Shown here one piece after another: positions 1 to 7,260 of a stretch of 64,000 nucleotides of DNA. Origin of the DNA: an uncultured Eubacteriales bacterium (lineage in GTDB: Bacteria > Bacillota > Clostridia > Oscillospirales > Oscillospiraceae); NCBI GenBank assembly GCA_900316205.1, contig ONBX01000004.1, forward strand, positions 1-64,000, written 5' to 3'. The notes beneath the pieces were generated by a model, which did not search any database, was not told the origin of the DNA, and was given only the letters and a program-made list of their open reading frames with translations. A program made the translations under genes and the position numbers. Numbering within the stretch: the first letter of the stretch is position 1; each line of letters opens with the position of its first letter.

Positions 1-77
1 GCGAGGAAGACGAACAGCCGAAGGATCTGGAGCCTGACGAGGCGCTGGAGATCATCCTGGGAGGTGGCGAAGCATGA
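1..77 (+). CDS. Phage protein, C-terminal end only
   Basis: An open frame enters from the left edge and stops with TGA at 75-77. The visible tail is 24 residues, very acidic at first (EEDEQPKDLEPDEALEIILG) and ending GGGEA. The stop overlaps the start of the next gene (ATGA), which indicates translational coupling inside a phage late operon. Too little is visible to name a family; the position just before tail-tip and lysis genes suggests a small tail protein. Confidence 0.6.
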   Translation, partial: EEDEQPKDLEPDEALEIILGGGEA

Positions 78-499
78 CAAGAGAACGAGCCTTGCAGCTG
101 CGGGCCATGATCGAGAAGGCCAGCGTCAGCCTCCCGGATGAGGACGCGCTGGAGGCGGTGGAGCTGTTCCCGGCCTGGGCAGCGGACACGGCGTATGCGG
201 CAGACCAGCGGGTGCGGTACAACGGGTCGTCGGGGACGCCGACCCCTACACTATATAAATGCGTGCAGGGCCACACCAGTCAAGCAGGCTGGGAGCCGGA
301 CAAGACTCCGGCTCTCTGGACCGAGGTGGCAAAGCCCGGAGAGATTCCCGTCTGGCGGCAGCCCACCGGGGCGCAGGACGCCTACAACAAGGGCGACCGG
401 GTGCACTATCCCAACGCGGACGGGCCGGTGTATGAGAGCACCGTGGACGCAAACGTTTACAGCCCGGAGGCCTATCCCGCCGGGTGGAGGCTGGTGTGA
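74..499 (+). CDS. Phage tail protein with chitin-binding-like (CBM5/12) modules
   Basis: A 141-residue protein with two short aromatic-rich modules. The first (about residues 34-82) has the AWxADTAYAADQRVRYNG...LYKCVQGHTS...TPALW pattern of carbohydrate-binding module 5/12. The second (about 92-138) repeats it more loosely (VW...DAYNKGDRVHYP...YPAGW). Such modules occur on phage receptor-binding or tail-tip proteins, where they bind cell-wall sugars. It overlaps the preceding stop by 4 nt and its own TGA overlaps the next ATG, so it belongs to a coupled tail-lysis operon. The module family is recognised from the motif; the role in adsorption is inference. Confidence 0.75.
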   Translation: MTRERALQLRAMIEKASVSLPDEDALEAVELFPAWAADTAYAADQRVRYNGSSGTPTPTLYKCVQGHTSQAGWEPDKTPALWTEVAKPGEIPVWRQPTGAQDAYNKGDRVHYPNADGPVYESTVDANVYSPEAYPAGWRLV

Positions 500-603
500 T
501 GCCCTACCGGAGGGTGAGCTATCTGGAGCAGTGCTGGTACCTGATCAAATGGGGGCTCCGTCACGGCTTCGGAGGAGAAAGGAAGAAGCATGACCGAACA
601 TGA
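499..603 (+). CDS. Small phage protein (34 aa)
   Basis: A short ORF (MPYRRVSYLEQCWYLIKWGL at the start, Lys/Arg-rich end) begins in a TGATG overlap with the previous gene, and a GGAGG lies 8-9 nt upstream. It runs 14 nt into the endolysin gene. Small ORFs of this kind are common between tail-fibre and lysis genes of Firmicutes phages. The aromatic, slightly amphipathic N-half could be a membrane-surface helix, but no function is recognisable. Tight coupling on both sides is the main evidence that it is translated. Confidence 0.55.
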   Translation: MPYRRVSYLEQCWYLIKWGLRHGFGGERKKHDRT

Positions 604-1480
604 TTTGCGGGCGGGGGTGTGCGCCCAGGCCAGGAGCTGGCTTGGCCGCAGGGAGGCCGACGGCTCTCACAGGGAGATCATCCACATCTACAATCAGATC
701 ACCCCTCTGCCGAGAGGCTACAAGCTGCGGTATGACGATCCCTGGTGCGCGGGCTTTGTGTCCGCCGTGGCCCAAACCCAGGGCCTCACGGGCATCGTCT
801 TCCCCGAGTGCGGCTGTATCCCGATGATCGCCGCCTACAAGAAGGCCGGCCGCTGGATGGAGGACGACGCCTACATCCCGCAGCCGGGCGACGTGATCTT
901 CTACGACTGGCAGGACAGCGGCGTAGGCGACAACATGGGCGCGGCTGACCACGTGGGCATCGTCATCGGCGTCAGCGGCAGCGTCATCAACATCATTGAG
1001 GGAAACTGCGGCCACCAGGTCCAGTACACCGCCCGCCAGGTCAACGGACGCTGCATTCGGGGCTACGGTTTGCCGGACTACGCCGCCGCGGCTGCGAAGC
1101 TGACCCAGGACGAGCCTGTAGGGGCCTGCGCCACCGGCAGCCCGAATCCCGCCGGGATCGTGATCCCGGATCCGGAATCTGTGCCCGATCCGGACACCGC
1201 AGGGGACGGCGCCCTCCACGTCCCGTCTCCTTCAGCCATCCCGGCAGGCTGGTGCCAGCCTGCTCTGCCCGTCCTGCGGATCGGCGACGCATCGGAGGCG
1301 GTCCGGGCCGCCCAGCTGCTGCTCAGAGGCCGGGGCTTCGGCGTGGGCCCGGACGGCGCGGACGGGGACTTCGGCGTGAATACGGAGGCGGCAGTAAGGC
1401 GCTTTCAAATGAGCCGCGGGATCGAAGCGGACGGCGTCATCGGACCCGTCACCTGGACGGAATTGATCAAGTTTACATAA
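590..1480 (+). CDS. Prophage endolysin: CHAP amidase/peptidase plus PG_binding_1 domain
   Basis: A 296-residue lysin. The N-terminal CHAP domain (about 1-170) has the catalytic Cys in PWCAGF (C53), the His in ADHVGI (H121) and the acidic residue in IIEGN (E137). A Pro/Asp-rich linker follows (about 185-220). The C-terminus (about 225-295) is a peptidoglycan-binding domain 1 repeat (LRIGDASEAVRAAQLLL...DGDFGVNTEAAVRRFQ...DGVIGPVTWTEL). It would cut peptidoglycan peptide or amide bonds at lysis. There is no signal peptide, which fits release by the holin encoded 16 nt downstream. The start follows AAAGGAAG. Confidence 0.9.
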   Translation: MTEHDLRAGVCAQARSWLGRREADGSHREIIHIYNQITPLPRGYKLRYDDPWCAGFVSAVAQTQGLTGIVFPECGCIPMIAAYKKAGRWMEDDAYIPQPGDVIFYDWQDSGVGDNMGAADHVGIVIGVSGSVINIIEGNCGHQVQYTARQVNGRCIRGYGLPDYAAAAAKLTQDEPVGACATGSPNPAGIVIPDPESVPDPDTAGDGALHVPSPSAIPAGWCQPALPVLRIGDASEAVRAAQLLLRGRGFGVGPDGADGDFGVNTEAAVRRFQMSRGIEADGVIGPVTWTELIKFT

Positions 1481-1496
1481 CACAGGAGGAGAGACA

Positions 1497-1967
1497 ATGA
1501 CTTCCGAAGAAAAAGCGAGAGAGATCAAGGCCTTTCTCACGGCCATCCTGGCCTTTTTCACCGCTCTCTGGGGCTGGCTGGGCTGGGCGGTGATGCTCCT
1601 GATCGCCTGTATGGCCCTGGACTGGATCACCGGTTCCTGGGCGGCCAGTGCAAAGGGCGAGTGGTCCAGCGCAGCGGCGCGGGAGGGCCTGCGGCACAAG
1701 CTGGGCGAGATCGTGGCCCTGCTGGTGGCGGCCCTCTGCGACATCGCGGTGCAGGTGATTTTGAACAGCGCCGCGGCGGATCTGCTCCAGGGCTGGACCT
1801 ACGGCAATTACATGACGCTGCTGGTGGCGGTCTGGTACATCTTTACGGAGCTGGGCAGCATCGTGGAAAACGCCGGGGAGCTTGGCGCTCCCATTCCCCA
1901 GTGGCTCAAAAAAGGGATCGCCCTGCTGCAGAAGAAGGCCGAGGGCGGCCGGGAAGAAACAGAATAA
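1497..1967 (+). CDS. Phage holin (Phage_holin_4_1 / toxin-secretion holin family)
   Basis: A 156-residue membrane protein with hydrophobic segments at about 12-45 and 75-120, and the family-typical MALDWITGSWAASAKGEWSS loop, in which Asp-x-hydrophobic-Thr-Gly and a following Ser-rich segment are characteristic. It ends in a charged Lys/Glu-rich tail. It is predicted to form the inner-membrane lesion that lets the endolysin reach the wall. It lies directly after the endolysin with a GGAGG ribosome site and is the last gene of the + strand late operon, followed by a terminator. Confidence 0.9.
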   Translation: MTSEEKAREIKAFLTAILAFFTALWGWLGWAVMLLIACMALDWITGSWAASAKGEWSSAAAREGLRHKLGEIVALLVAALCDIAVQVILNSAAADLLQGWTYGNYMTLLVAVWYIFTELGSIVENAGELGAPIPQWLKKGIALLQKKAEGGREETE

Positions 1968-1972
1968 AGCAG

Positions 1973-2010
1973 CAGGCTGTGAAAAACCGCGGTTTTTCAC
2001 AGCCTGTTTT
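1973..2010 (+). terminator. Rho-independent terminator after holin
   Basis: A perfect 16-bp inverted repeat, 1973-1988 (CAGGCTGTGAAAAACC) against 1991-2006, followed by TTTT. It closes the tail-lysis operon. Confidence 0.85.
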
Positions 2011-2052
2011 GCGTTTTGCTGTGCTCGGCAGCGCTCCTCAAATCTCAAAACG

Positions 2053-2089
2053 AACGGGGATGTGATGCTCACATCCCCGTTTTTCTTTT
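2053..2089. terminator. Bidirectional terminator between converging phage operons
   Basis: A 13-bp perfect stem (AACGGGGATGTGA, 2053-2065, paired with 2069-2081; loop TGC). On + it is followed by a run of T with one C. On - it is followed by CGTTTTGAG. It separates the + late operon from the - operon ending at 2092. Confidence 0.8.
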
Positions 2090-2091
2090 TT

Positions 2092-2973
2092 TCAGCTGTG
2101 CCAGTGGTGATCCCGGAAGAGCTGGTTGAGCTGCTGCAGGGTGAAGCTGGCTTTGCCGCTGTCGATGGCCTGTTTGTAGGTCTCAAAGAGCTCCTTCTGC
2201 CGGTTGGAATGCTTGACGCCGTCCATGGCCTTTTCCACATCGCTGAGCTTCAGCTTCTTGGAACTGCTGTGATACGCATAGCCTCCGCTGTCTCCGCCGG
2301 CTGCGGGGGGAAGCTGCCCGGTCTGGCGCAGGTATTCGTAGCGCAGAGCTTCCGCCGCCTCCTGGCTCATGCCCGCGCCGCTGAGCTCCTCCTCCGTGGG
2401 GACATAGCCGGTGGCAGCGATCAGGGCATAGAGCCGGGAATAGGCGTCGGATGCCCGGTCATAGGCGTCGTCCTCCCGCTCCTGCTGCCAGGCCCGTTCC
2501 CTCTGCCAGTCGCCCAGCTCGTCCCGGTAGCGGTCATAGTCGAGATCCGCCTGCCTGCCCAGCAGCTCATACTGCTTCTGCAGGGCGGCTCCCTGGTCCT
2601 GGTAGCGCTCATAGGCGGTCTGGTACAGCTCCGGGATCAGCTCCGCCAGACCCTGGAGGGAGGCGTCGTACTGCTGCTGGCCCACCGCCTGACCATAGCT
2701 GGAGCCGTAGCCGCCGGTGAGAGAGGCGGCCTGGCCCATGGTATCCTTCATGGCCATGCGGCCCTGCTGGACATAGCGGTCCCGGGTGACGCCATAGAGC
2801 GGGTCAGCCCCCGGATCGTACTGAAAGGGGCCGCGGGCGGCGATCTGCTCATAGAGGGCGCTCTGCTTCTGCCGGGCCTCGTCCCGGTAAACCGGGGTGG
2901 GGTCGGAAAAGCCCGCCTCCTCTTTGCGCTTCTTTTCCTCCTCCTGAGGATCGTTTTTCACGGATTCTGCCAT
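2092..2973 (-). CDS. Phage virion-associated protein, Gln/Tyr-rich, helical
   Basis: A 293-residue soluble protein. The start at 2973 (MAESVKNDPQ) is chosen because GAAAGGAG lies 7 nt upstream; a longer frame to 3024 has no ribosome site. A Gly/Ser patch (TGGYGSSYGQAVGQQQY, about residues 85-101) is followed by long charged helices rich in Tyr, Gln, Asp and Arg (about 105-185), then a Ser/Gly linker and a helical end. This composition resembles phage internal or ejection-type structural proteins annotated as hypothetical in Clostridia prophages. No enzymatic motif is visible. It converges on the holin operon. The structural role is inference. Confidence 0.65.
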   Translation of the reverse strand: MAESVKNDPQEEEKKRKEEAGFSDPTPVYRDEARQKQSALYEQIAARGPFQYDPGADPLYGVTRDRYVQQGRMAMKDTMGQAASLTGGYGSSYGQAVGQQQYDASLQGLAELIPELYQTAYERYQDQGAALQKQYELLGRQADLDYDRYRDELGDWQRERAWQQEREDDAYDRASDAYSRLYALIAATGYVPTEEELSGAGMSQEAAEALRYEYLRQTGQLPPAAGGDSGGYAYHSSSKKLKLSDVEKAMDGVKHSNRQKELFETYKQAIDSGKASFTLQQLNQLFRDHHWHS

Positions 2974-3052
2974 GGTTTTCTCCTTTCTTTTGCCTGATTT
3001 ATTAACTGATTGCGTAAGTTGCAAGCAAGCTTGGGAAACGCCCCGAAGGGAA

Positions 3053-3191
3053 TTATAATCCGTTTTTGAGGCAGCTTTGCCGTCTCAAAAACACCCTAAG
3101 CCGAGCTTGGCGAGGCCTCGCGCCGACCAAAGCGGCCTAAAGCCGCTGCGATGAGCGCGAGTTCTAAATTGCGAAACGAGTTTCGCAATTT
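3053..3191 (+). repeat. Two-stem covarying interspersed element, copy A
   Basis: Order: hairpin 1 (TTTTTGAG 3063-3070 with CTCAAAAA 3084-3091), a CCTAAGCCGAG linker, then a bipartite stem. Its outer helix is CTCGCGC (3117-3123) with GCGCGAG (3155-3161); internal loops are CGACCAA and GCGATGA; its inner helix is AGCGGC with GCCGCT. A terminal hairpin AAATTGCGAAAC/GTTTCGCAATTT (3166-3191) follows. The same plan recurs at 33552, 49369 and, degenerate, 44950. Confidence 0.75.
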
Positions 3192-3411
3192 ATATGATGG
3201 GGCCGGAGTCCGCCTGGTCCCAGAGCATACGGGCGATGGGACAGCTCTGCCACTTGCCGCGGCAGAAGGCCTCCTTGTGAGGACCGGCGCTTCCCCGAAA
3301 GGCCAGGCGCAGGCTGCTGCGGGGAAGGGGACCCTCACAGAAGATGACCCGGGGCTGCTCCTCGCAGTAAAAGGGGCAGAGGGCGTGAGGACTTACATAG
3401 TTGTGGGGCAT
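3190..3411 (-). CDS. Small phage Cys-rich (putative zinc-binding) protein
   Basis: A 73-residue protein with ordered Cys residues: ALCPFYCEE near the N-terminus, VIFCEG about ten residues later, then FCRGKWQSCP in the C-half. The CPFY...IxCEG...FCxxxWxxCP pattern is typical of small proteins in early regions of Clostridia phages and would suit a zinc knuckle. Its start lies inside the end of the DUF551 gene (19-nt overlap), so the two are probably translated together from the minus-strand prophage operon. The function is unknown; a nucleic-acid-binding regulator is a guess. Confidence 0.65.
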   Translation of the reverse strand: MPHNYVSPHALCPFYCEEQPRVIFCEGPLPRSSLRLAFRGSAGPHKEAFCRGKWQSCPIARMLWDQADSGPII

Positions 3412-3761
3412 GCCGTGCCTCCTTTCCGGGGAGAGGGCGGCAGCGGCATCCAGTGGGTGGCCCGCTTGGTGCTGCTGAAGTCTGCCAGGTCCCCGTAGAG
3501 AAAGGGATCCTCGTCCCGGGAGAGGGACCAGTCCTGCCAGAGGGAGCAGACCTCTCCGCTGTCAAAGGCGCAGAGGACCTCCGTCTCCGGCTGGGGCAGA
3601 CGCTCCTCCACCGGGATCCACACCGGCACCGCCGGGAATTGGCGGACGATGTGCAGGCAGTCCTCCACCGTAAAAGGGCGGGCGGGACTGCTGTGCTTGC
3701 GGTAAAAGCGGATGACGGCCAGCTTGTTGAGAAGCTGGCAGCGGTCGATGTATTGCTGCAT
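3393..3761 (-). CDS. DUF551 domain phage protein
   Basis: 122 residues from the ATG at 3761, which has GAAAGGAG upstream; a longer frame to 3800 lacks a site. The C-terminal two thirds is the DUF551 signature: WIPVEERLPQPETEVLCAF at the start of the domain and THWMPLPPSP at its end. DUF551 proteins are small, phage-encoded and of unknown function, often beside nucleases or replication genes. The N-terminal about 45 residues are basic and helical. It sits 22 nt after the RecB-like nuclease gene in the same direction. Confidence 0.8.
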   Translation of the reverse strand: MQQYIDRCQLLNKLAVIRFYRKHSSPARPFTVEDCLHIVRQFPAVPVWIPVEERLPQPETEVLCAFDSGEVCSLWQDWSLSRDEDPFLYGDLADFSSTKRATHWMPLPPSPRKGGTACPTTM

Positions 3762-3783
3762 GATACGCTCCTTTCTGCAGCGC

Positions 3784-4443
3784 TCAGGATCTCCAGGCAA
3801 GATCCTTCCGCAGATAATAGATGTTCAGCAGGTTCTCAAACAGGCGAAACCATTTTTCCTGCTCGGTGACGCTGCGCTCCTCGCAATCCTCCTCTGCCCG
3901 GCCCAGGCGAAGCACCCGAAGCTCCCGCACCGGATAGCCCTGCTCCCGGAGAAGCCGGGCATAGGCGGCCAACTGCACAAAGTACTCGTCATAAATGCGC
4001 TTGCCGGTTTTGAAGTCCAGCAGCACCGGATCCCCGTCCAGGATGCAGTAGCAGTCCGGCGTGCCCCCGTAGCGCAGGGCCTGGGACACAAAGGAGTGCT
4101 CGCAGTGCACAGGGCGGAGGCTGTGCCCCTCCCGCCAGCGGAGAAAGCAGCGGAAGGCCTCCTCCGCCTGCCCAAGCTCCGCCGGGTCCGCCTGCCCGGG
4201 ATCATAGGTCTCACCCAGCAGGGAAGCGCGGATCATGGCGTGAGCCAGGGTGCCGATGCGGGCGCTCTGTTCCGTGACGCGGGAGGCATCGATCCCCTCC
4301 AGCCCCAGCTTGTTGGCCCAGCGCACCAGGGAGGGCTTGGAAAGCAGCCCCGTCACGGTGGTGACGCCGGGGACGACGGTCCCATCCTCCAGCCGATAGC
4401 GCCGCCGGACCCGGACGGGCTGGGCTTCCGGTTTCTTCGTCAT
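3784..4443 (-). CDS. RecB-family PD-(D/E)XK phage exonuclease
   Basis: 219 residues. The start at 4443 is chosen because AAGGAGGAGA precedes it. The N-terminal VPGVTTVTGLLSKP and GTLAHAMIR motifs (conserved His) match the PDDEXK_1/RecB-like family. The nuclease core is GGTPDCYCILDGDPVLLDFK followed by TG: an upstream Asp, then Asp-x-Lys, then the C-terminal motif EYFVQLAAYARLL (Gln and Tyr). These residues fit the two-metal active site of Cas4/RecB-type nucleases. In phages such proteins process DNA ends for recombination. It overlaps the upstream 83-aa gene by 4 nt. Confidence 0.85.
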   Translation of the reverse strand: MTKKPEAQPVRVRRRYRLEDGTVVPGVTTVTGLLSKPSLVRWANKLGLEGIDASRVTEQSARIGTLAHAMIRASLLGETYDPGQADPAELGQAEEAFRCFLRWREGHSLRPVHCEHSFVSQALRYGGTPDCYCILDGDPVLLDFKTGKRIYDEYFVQLAAYARLLREQGYPVRELRVLRLGRAEEDCEERSVTEQEKWFRLFENLLNIYYLRKDLAWRS

Positions 4444-4691
4444 GTTCTCTCCTCCTTGTTGATACAATTCTCCTCTATGGGCTTGAAGTGCAGGCGGAGC
4501 AGCCCGTCCGCTCCGCGGCGCCACCGGCCCTCCCGCCTGCGCCGCTCCTTCTCCTCCCTGCTCCAGGGACAGCCGGCGCAGACTCCGCCGCAGTCCACCG
4601 CGGGACGCAGGGGGATCTCCCTGCCAAGGCGGCGGCTGAAGCGGGAGAAGACACAGGGGAGGGCGGCGTTTGCCCGAATGCTCAGCGCCAT
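4440..4691 (-). CDS. Small phage early protein with VCAGCPW motif
   Basis: 83 residues, highly basic (RREEKERRRREGRWRR-type stretch), with a CGGVCAGCPW Cys cluster in the middle. The start has GGGAGG 7 nt upstream and the stop overlaps the nuclease ATG (ATGA), so it is the promoter-proximal member of the coupled early operon. The basic patch plus a possible metal site suggests a nucleic-acid-binding accessory protein, but no family is recognised. Confidence 0.55.
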   Translation of the reverse strand: MALSIRANAALPCVFSRFSRRLGREIPLRPAVDCGGVCAGCPWSREEKERRRREGRWRRGADGLLRLHFKPIEENCINKEERT

Positions 4692-4733
4692 AGCGCCGCC
4701 TCCCGGCTCAGATGCTGGATTCTTTGATGCATG
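4683..4733 (-). CDS. Possible 16-aa leader ORF of the prophage early operon
   Basis: The ATG at 4731-4733 follows AAGGAAGGATC and encodes MHQRIQHLSREAALWR, overlapping the next start by 9 nt. The ribosome site is good but the ORF is tiny. It may be a leader peptide or chance. Confidence 0.3.
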
Positions 4734-4771
4734 ATCCTTCCTTTCCGGTCCGCCCGGGACCTGTTCTATAG

Positions 4772-4887
4772 ATTGTCCTTAAAAGACAATACAGAGGCAA
4801 AGAAAAGAGGGGCGGACCCCTTTCCAAAAGATTGTCTTTTGAAGACAAACACAATATAGCACAGAATGATTGTCTTGTCAAGAAAAT
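4772..4887. promoter_or_regulatory. Prophage repressor operators (three TTGTC/GACAA sites)
   Basis: Three related 19-bp sites: ATTGTCCTTAAAAGACAAT at 4772-4790, ATTGTCTTTTGAAGACAAA at 4831-4849 and ATTGTCTTGTCAAGAAAAT at 4869-4887. A half-site (AAGACAACA) lies at 4922-4930. Site 2 covers the expected start of the minus-strand early promoter, site 3 covers its -35 box, and the half-site lies at the start of the repressor transcript. This is the arrangement expected for a CI/LexA-like switch with autoregulation. Confidence 0.75.
4853..4881 (-). promoter_or_regulatory. Early prophage promoter
   Basis: On the minus strand, TTGACA (4881-4876), 17 nt, TATATT (4858-4853): a near-consensus sigma-A promoter driving the nuclease/DUF551 operon, overlapped by the operators. 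Confidence 0.75.
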
Positions 4888-4892
4888 TCTTC

Positions 4893-4920
4893 TTGCCTTT
4901 TGGAAATACTGTGGTATGAT
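4893..4920 (+). promoter_or_regulatory. Repressor gene promoter
   Basis: TTGCCT (4893-4898), 16 nt, TATGAT (4915-4920), followed directly by the half-operator AAGACAACA and, 28 nt downstream, the repressor start. Confidence 0.6.
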
Positions 4921-4947
4921 AAAGACAACAAAGAAGGAGAAGGGGAG

Positions 4948-5700
4948 ATGGGCATGAATACCGGGGAAAGAATCAAGCAGGCAAGACTGGCTGCGGGGCT
5001 GACCCAGACAGAGCTGGCCGATAAGATCGGCGTGAAGTTTTCCGCCGTGCACAAGTATGAGAGCGGGAAGGTCGTGAACCTGAAGCGGGAGACCCTTGCG
5101 GCCATCGCCCGGACCCTGAATGTCAGCGAGAGCTGGCTGCTCTGCCTGGAGCAGGAGGAGGGCAGGGCCCCTGCCCGGGACATCGACCTGATCTATGACG
5201 CGCTGAATGACTCCGGACAGAAGGAGCTTTGCCGCTACGGCCGCTATCTCACCGGTCTTGCGGACTATCAGGCGGAGGACGCCCAGCCTCAAATCACCTA
5301 TATCCGCCACTATCTGGTCCCCGCCGCGGCGGGCTATGCCTCTCCCATCGAGGGGGAGGAGTATGAGGAAATCCCACTGCCTGCGGATGCGCCGGCGGAT
5401 GCGGACTTCTGCATCGATATCCAGGGCGACAGCATGGAGCCCTATATCCGAAACGGCCAGCGTGTCTATGTGAAGCGGGGCGCGCCCCTCAAGGAGTTCG
5501 AGCCGGGCGTCTTCTTTGTGGACGGGGACGTGTTCTGCAAGCAGTTCTGCCCGGGCTACGGGGGAGAAATCTATCTGCTCTCGGCAAACCCCAATCGGCA
5601 GGACGCCAACATCACCATCTCCCGGGAGAGCGGGAGAAACTGCGTCTACTTCGGCAAGGTGCTGCTGCGGCAGAAGCTGCCGAAGCCGCAGTATCAGTGA
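4948..5700 (+). CDS. Phage repressor: XRE helix-turn-helix plus S24 (LexA-like) autopeptidase
   Basis: 250 residues from the ATG at 4948 (AGGGGAG upstream); the longer frame from 4870 reads through operator DNA and is rejected. The N-terminal helix-turn-helix (about 6-62, TQTELADKIGVKFSAVHKYE) binds operators. The C-terminal S24 domain has the Ser/Lys dyad S162 (GDSMEP) and K198 (DVFCKQF), with an Ala-Gly cleavage site at 128-129 (PAAAGYAS). RecA-stimulated self-cleavage would induce the prophage on DNA damage. The three palindromes upstream are its likely operators and overlap both its own and the opposing promoter. Confidence 0.9.
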   Translation: MGMNTGERIKQARLAAGLTQTELADKIGVKFSAVHKYESGKVVNLKRETLAAIARTLNVSESWLLCLEQEEGRAPARDIDLIYDALNDSGQKELCRYGRYLTGLADYQAEDAQPQITYIRHYLVPAAAGYASPIEGEEYEEIPLPADAPADADFCIDIQGDSMEPYIRNGQRVYVKRGAPLKEFEPGVFFVDGDVFCKQFCPGYGGEIYLLSANPNRQDANITISRESGRNCVYFGKVLLRQKLPKPQYQ

Positions 5701-5761
5701 AGAGGGAAGGGTGAACAGTGAAGAGGGCTTATTCCGATTCACTGGAAAAGAGGATAAAGAG

Positions 5762-6538
5762 ATGGACAGATCTTCGATTTATGATCAGCATCTGCTGCTG
5801 GATTGTATGCTGGAGATGGGCGAACTGCTGCTGGACTGCGGTGCCGAGATCAGCCGGGTGGAGGACACCCTGGAGCGAGTGGGCAAGGCCTATGGCGCCA
5901 ACCGGGTGGACGTCTTCGTGATCCCCTCCCTCATCTCCATCACCCTGAATTTCCCGGTGACCATCCCCGTCACCGAGACCCGGCGCATCAGCTCCACCGG
6001 CGGCACGGACTTTTACCGTCTGGAAAAGCTCAATTCCCTCAGCCGGGAGTGCTGCCGGGAGCCATTGGAGCTGGAGGAATTGCGGGGCAGGCTGGACCGT
6101 GTGGCGGCAGGCCGCAAGCCCTTTTCCGTGGTGCTCCTGGGCAGCATCCTGGGCGGCGGGGGCTTTGCGGTGTTCTTCGGCGGCAGCCTTTGGGACGGGC
6201 TGGCCGCGGCCATCTTCGGCGCGGGCATCTGCCTGCTGCAATATGAGCTGGGCAGGACCAAGCTCAATACTGTGGCCTCAAACCTGCTGGTTTCCCTTCT
6301 GACGGGCCTTGCCATCGGCATCGCGGCGAGCCTGATCCCGGGACTGCATATGGACAAGATCATGATCGGCGATATTATGCTGATGATCCCCGGCCTTGCC
6401 ATGACCAACGCCCTGCGCAACATGCTGGTGGGCAACACCATTTCCGGCACCATGCGCCTTGCGGAAAGCCTGATCTGGGCCGGGTCCCTGGCGGGGGGCT
6501 TCATGGTGGCCCTGGCCATTGTGGACAGGATCTTTTAA
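5762..6538 (+). CDS. Threonine/serine exporter, ThrE N-terminal-type subunit
   Basis: 258 residues. The soluble N-terminal half contains LLLDCGAEISRVEDTLERVG and the VFVIPSLISITL stretch typical of ThrE/DUF1212. The second half carries about five hydrophobic helices, with a GDIMLMIPGLAMTNALRNML segment characteristic of the family. In split systems this subunit pairs with a DUF3815 (ThrE_2) protein, which is encoded 13 nt downstream. The pair is expected to export threonine or serine, or related small acids, across the membrane. The start at 5762 follows GAGGATAAAGAG. Confidence 0.85.
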   Translation: MDRSSIYDQHLLLDCMLEMGELLLDCGAEISRVEDTLERVGKAYGANRVDVFVIPSLISITLNFPVTIPVTETRRISSTGGTDFYRLEKLNSLSRECCREPLELEELRGRLDRVAAGRKPFSVVLLGSILGGGGFAVFFGGSLWDGLAAAIFGAGICLLQYELGRTKLNTVASNLLVSLLTGLAIGIAASLIPGLHMDKIMIGDIMLMIPGLAMTNALRNMLVGNTISGTMRLAESLIWAGSLAGGFMVALAIVDRIF

Positions 6539-6551
6539 GGGGGCTGGCGCT

Positions 6552-6983
6552 ATGATCGATATTCTTTCGCAGCTGCTCAGCGCTTTTGTGGGCGCGCTGG
6601 GCTTCGCCCTGGTCTTCGGCATGCGCCGGCGCTATCTCTTCGCCGCCTCTCTGGGCGCCCTTCTGGGCTGGGGCGTGTATATGCTGGTGGATGCGCTGAT
6701 GGGAGACGTGTTCCTGCCCTCTCTGGCAGCCGCGGCCTTTGCCCTGACCTACAGCGAAATGATGGCCAAGGCGTTGAAGACACCGGCCACCCTCTTCGTG
6801 ATCCCGGCTATCATTCCCCTGGTGCCCGGCGGCAGCCTCTATTACACCATGAGTTATGCCGTTCACCGGGACATCGAAAACGCCAGACTTTACGGGGTGC
6901 GCACCGCGGAGAGCGCCCTGGCCATCGCCGCCGGCATCAGCATCGTGCTCGCCATCCGGGAACTGAGAACAAAAAGACAGTGA
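6552..6983 (+). CDS. Threonine/serine exporter, ThrE_2 (DUF3815) subunit
   Basis: 143 residues with four or five transmembrane segments covering nearly the whole length. The family stretch TPATLFVIPAIIPLVPGGSL has a conserved Pro and Gly-Gly, and the end is basic (IRELRTKRQ). It is the partner of the preceding ThrE-like gene in a two-gene operon; the two together equal a full-length ThrE. The start at 6552 has AAGGGGG upstream; the longer frame from 6519 lies within the previous gene's end. Confidence 0.85.
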   Translation: MIDILSQLLSAFVGALGFALVFGMRRRYLFAASLGALLGWGVYMLVDALMGDVFLPSLAAAAFALTYSEMMAKALKTPATLFVIPAIIPLVPGGSLYYTMSYAVHRDIENARLYGVRTAESALAIAAGISIVLAIRELRTKRQ

Positions 6984-7068
6984 CGCGAGACGCGCCACTG
7001 CCTTTTCTGAAAACTGAAAACCTGAATCTGAAAACGCCTCCCCGAAAAGGGAGGCGTTTTCAGATTCA
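6971..7068. terminator. Two hairpins after the ThrE pair
   Basis: The first hairpin (6972-7006) pairs AAAAGACAGTG with CACTGCCTTTT and overlaps the stop codon. The second (7023-7068) is a 20-bp stem, TGAATCTGAAAACGCCTCCC with its complement at 7049-7068. The first closely resembles the hairpin at 7198-7234 next to argS. Confidence 0.65.
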
Positions 7069-7197
7069 CATGCTCTCCGGGGCGGAGACGGGAGCCGGCG
7101 TAGGGACGAGCATTGCTCGTCCGCTCGTTTTTCCAGGACCGCAGCCTTGAGGGGCGGACGACCGATGGTCGTCCCTACGGGAGGAGACGGGAGCGGC
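7067..7197. repeat. MITE-like element (CGTAGGG ends) flanked by a duplicated argS 3' fragment
   Basis: CACATGCTCTCCGG-GCGGAGACGG at 7067-7091 copies the argS 3' end at 7261-7285. Between them a short inverted-repeat element runs from CGTAGGGACGAGC (7099) to GTCGTCCCTACG (7179). A direct repeat GGAGACGGGAGC flanks it (about 7085-7096 and 7183-7194). The element and its flank appear to have split a duplicated argS tail. Confidence 0.55.
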
Positions 7198-7234
7198 AAA
7201 AAGGCAGTGACCCAAGATGCGTCACTGCCTTTTT
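7198..7234. terminator. Terminator at argS 3' end (bidirectional shape)
   Basis: AAAAAGGCAGTGAC (7198-7211) pairs with GTCACTGCCTTTT (7221-7233). It lies 27 nt beyond the argS stop on the minus strand, where the descending arm ends in T residues. Confidence 0.7.
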
Positions 7235-7260
7235 GTAACGAAAAACTAGAAACTCAAAAC

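Noticed and set aside
3053..3191. Riboswitch interpretation of the two-stem element.
   Set aside because: The copies lie upstream, downstream and between converging genes in unrelated contexts, with no consistent relation to a start codon.
1..5700. Complete, self-sufficient prophage.
   Set aside because: Only tail-lysis, a short early block and the repressor are visible; integrase, head and packaging genes are absent from the window and may lie to the left.
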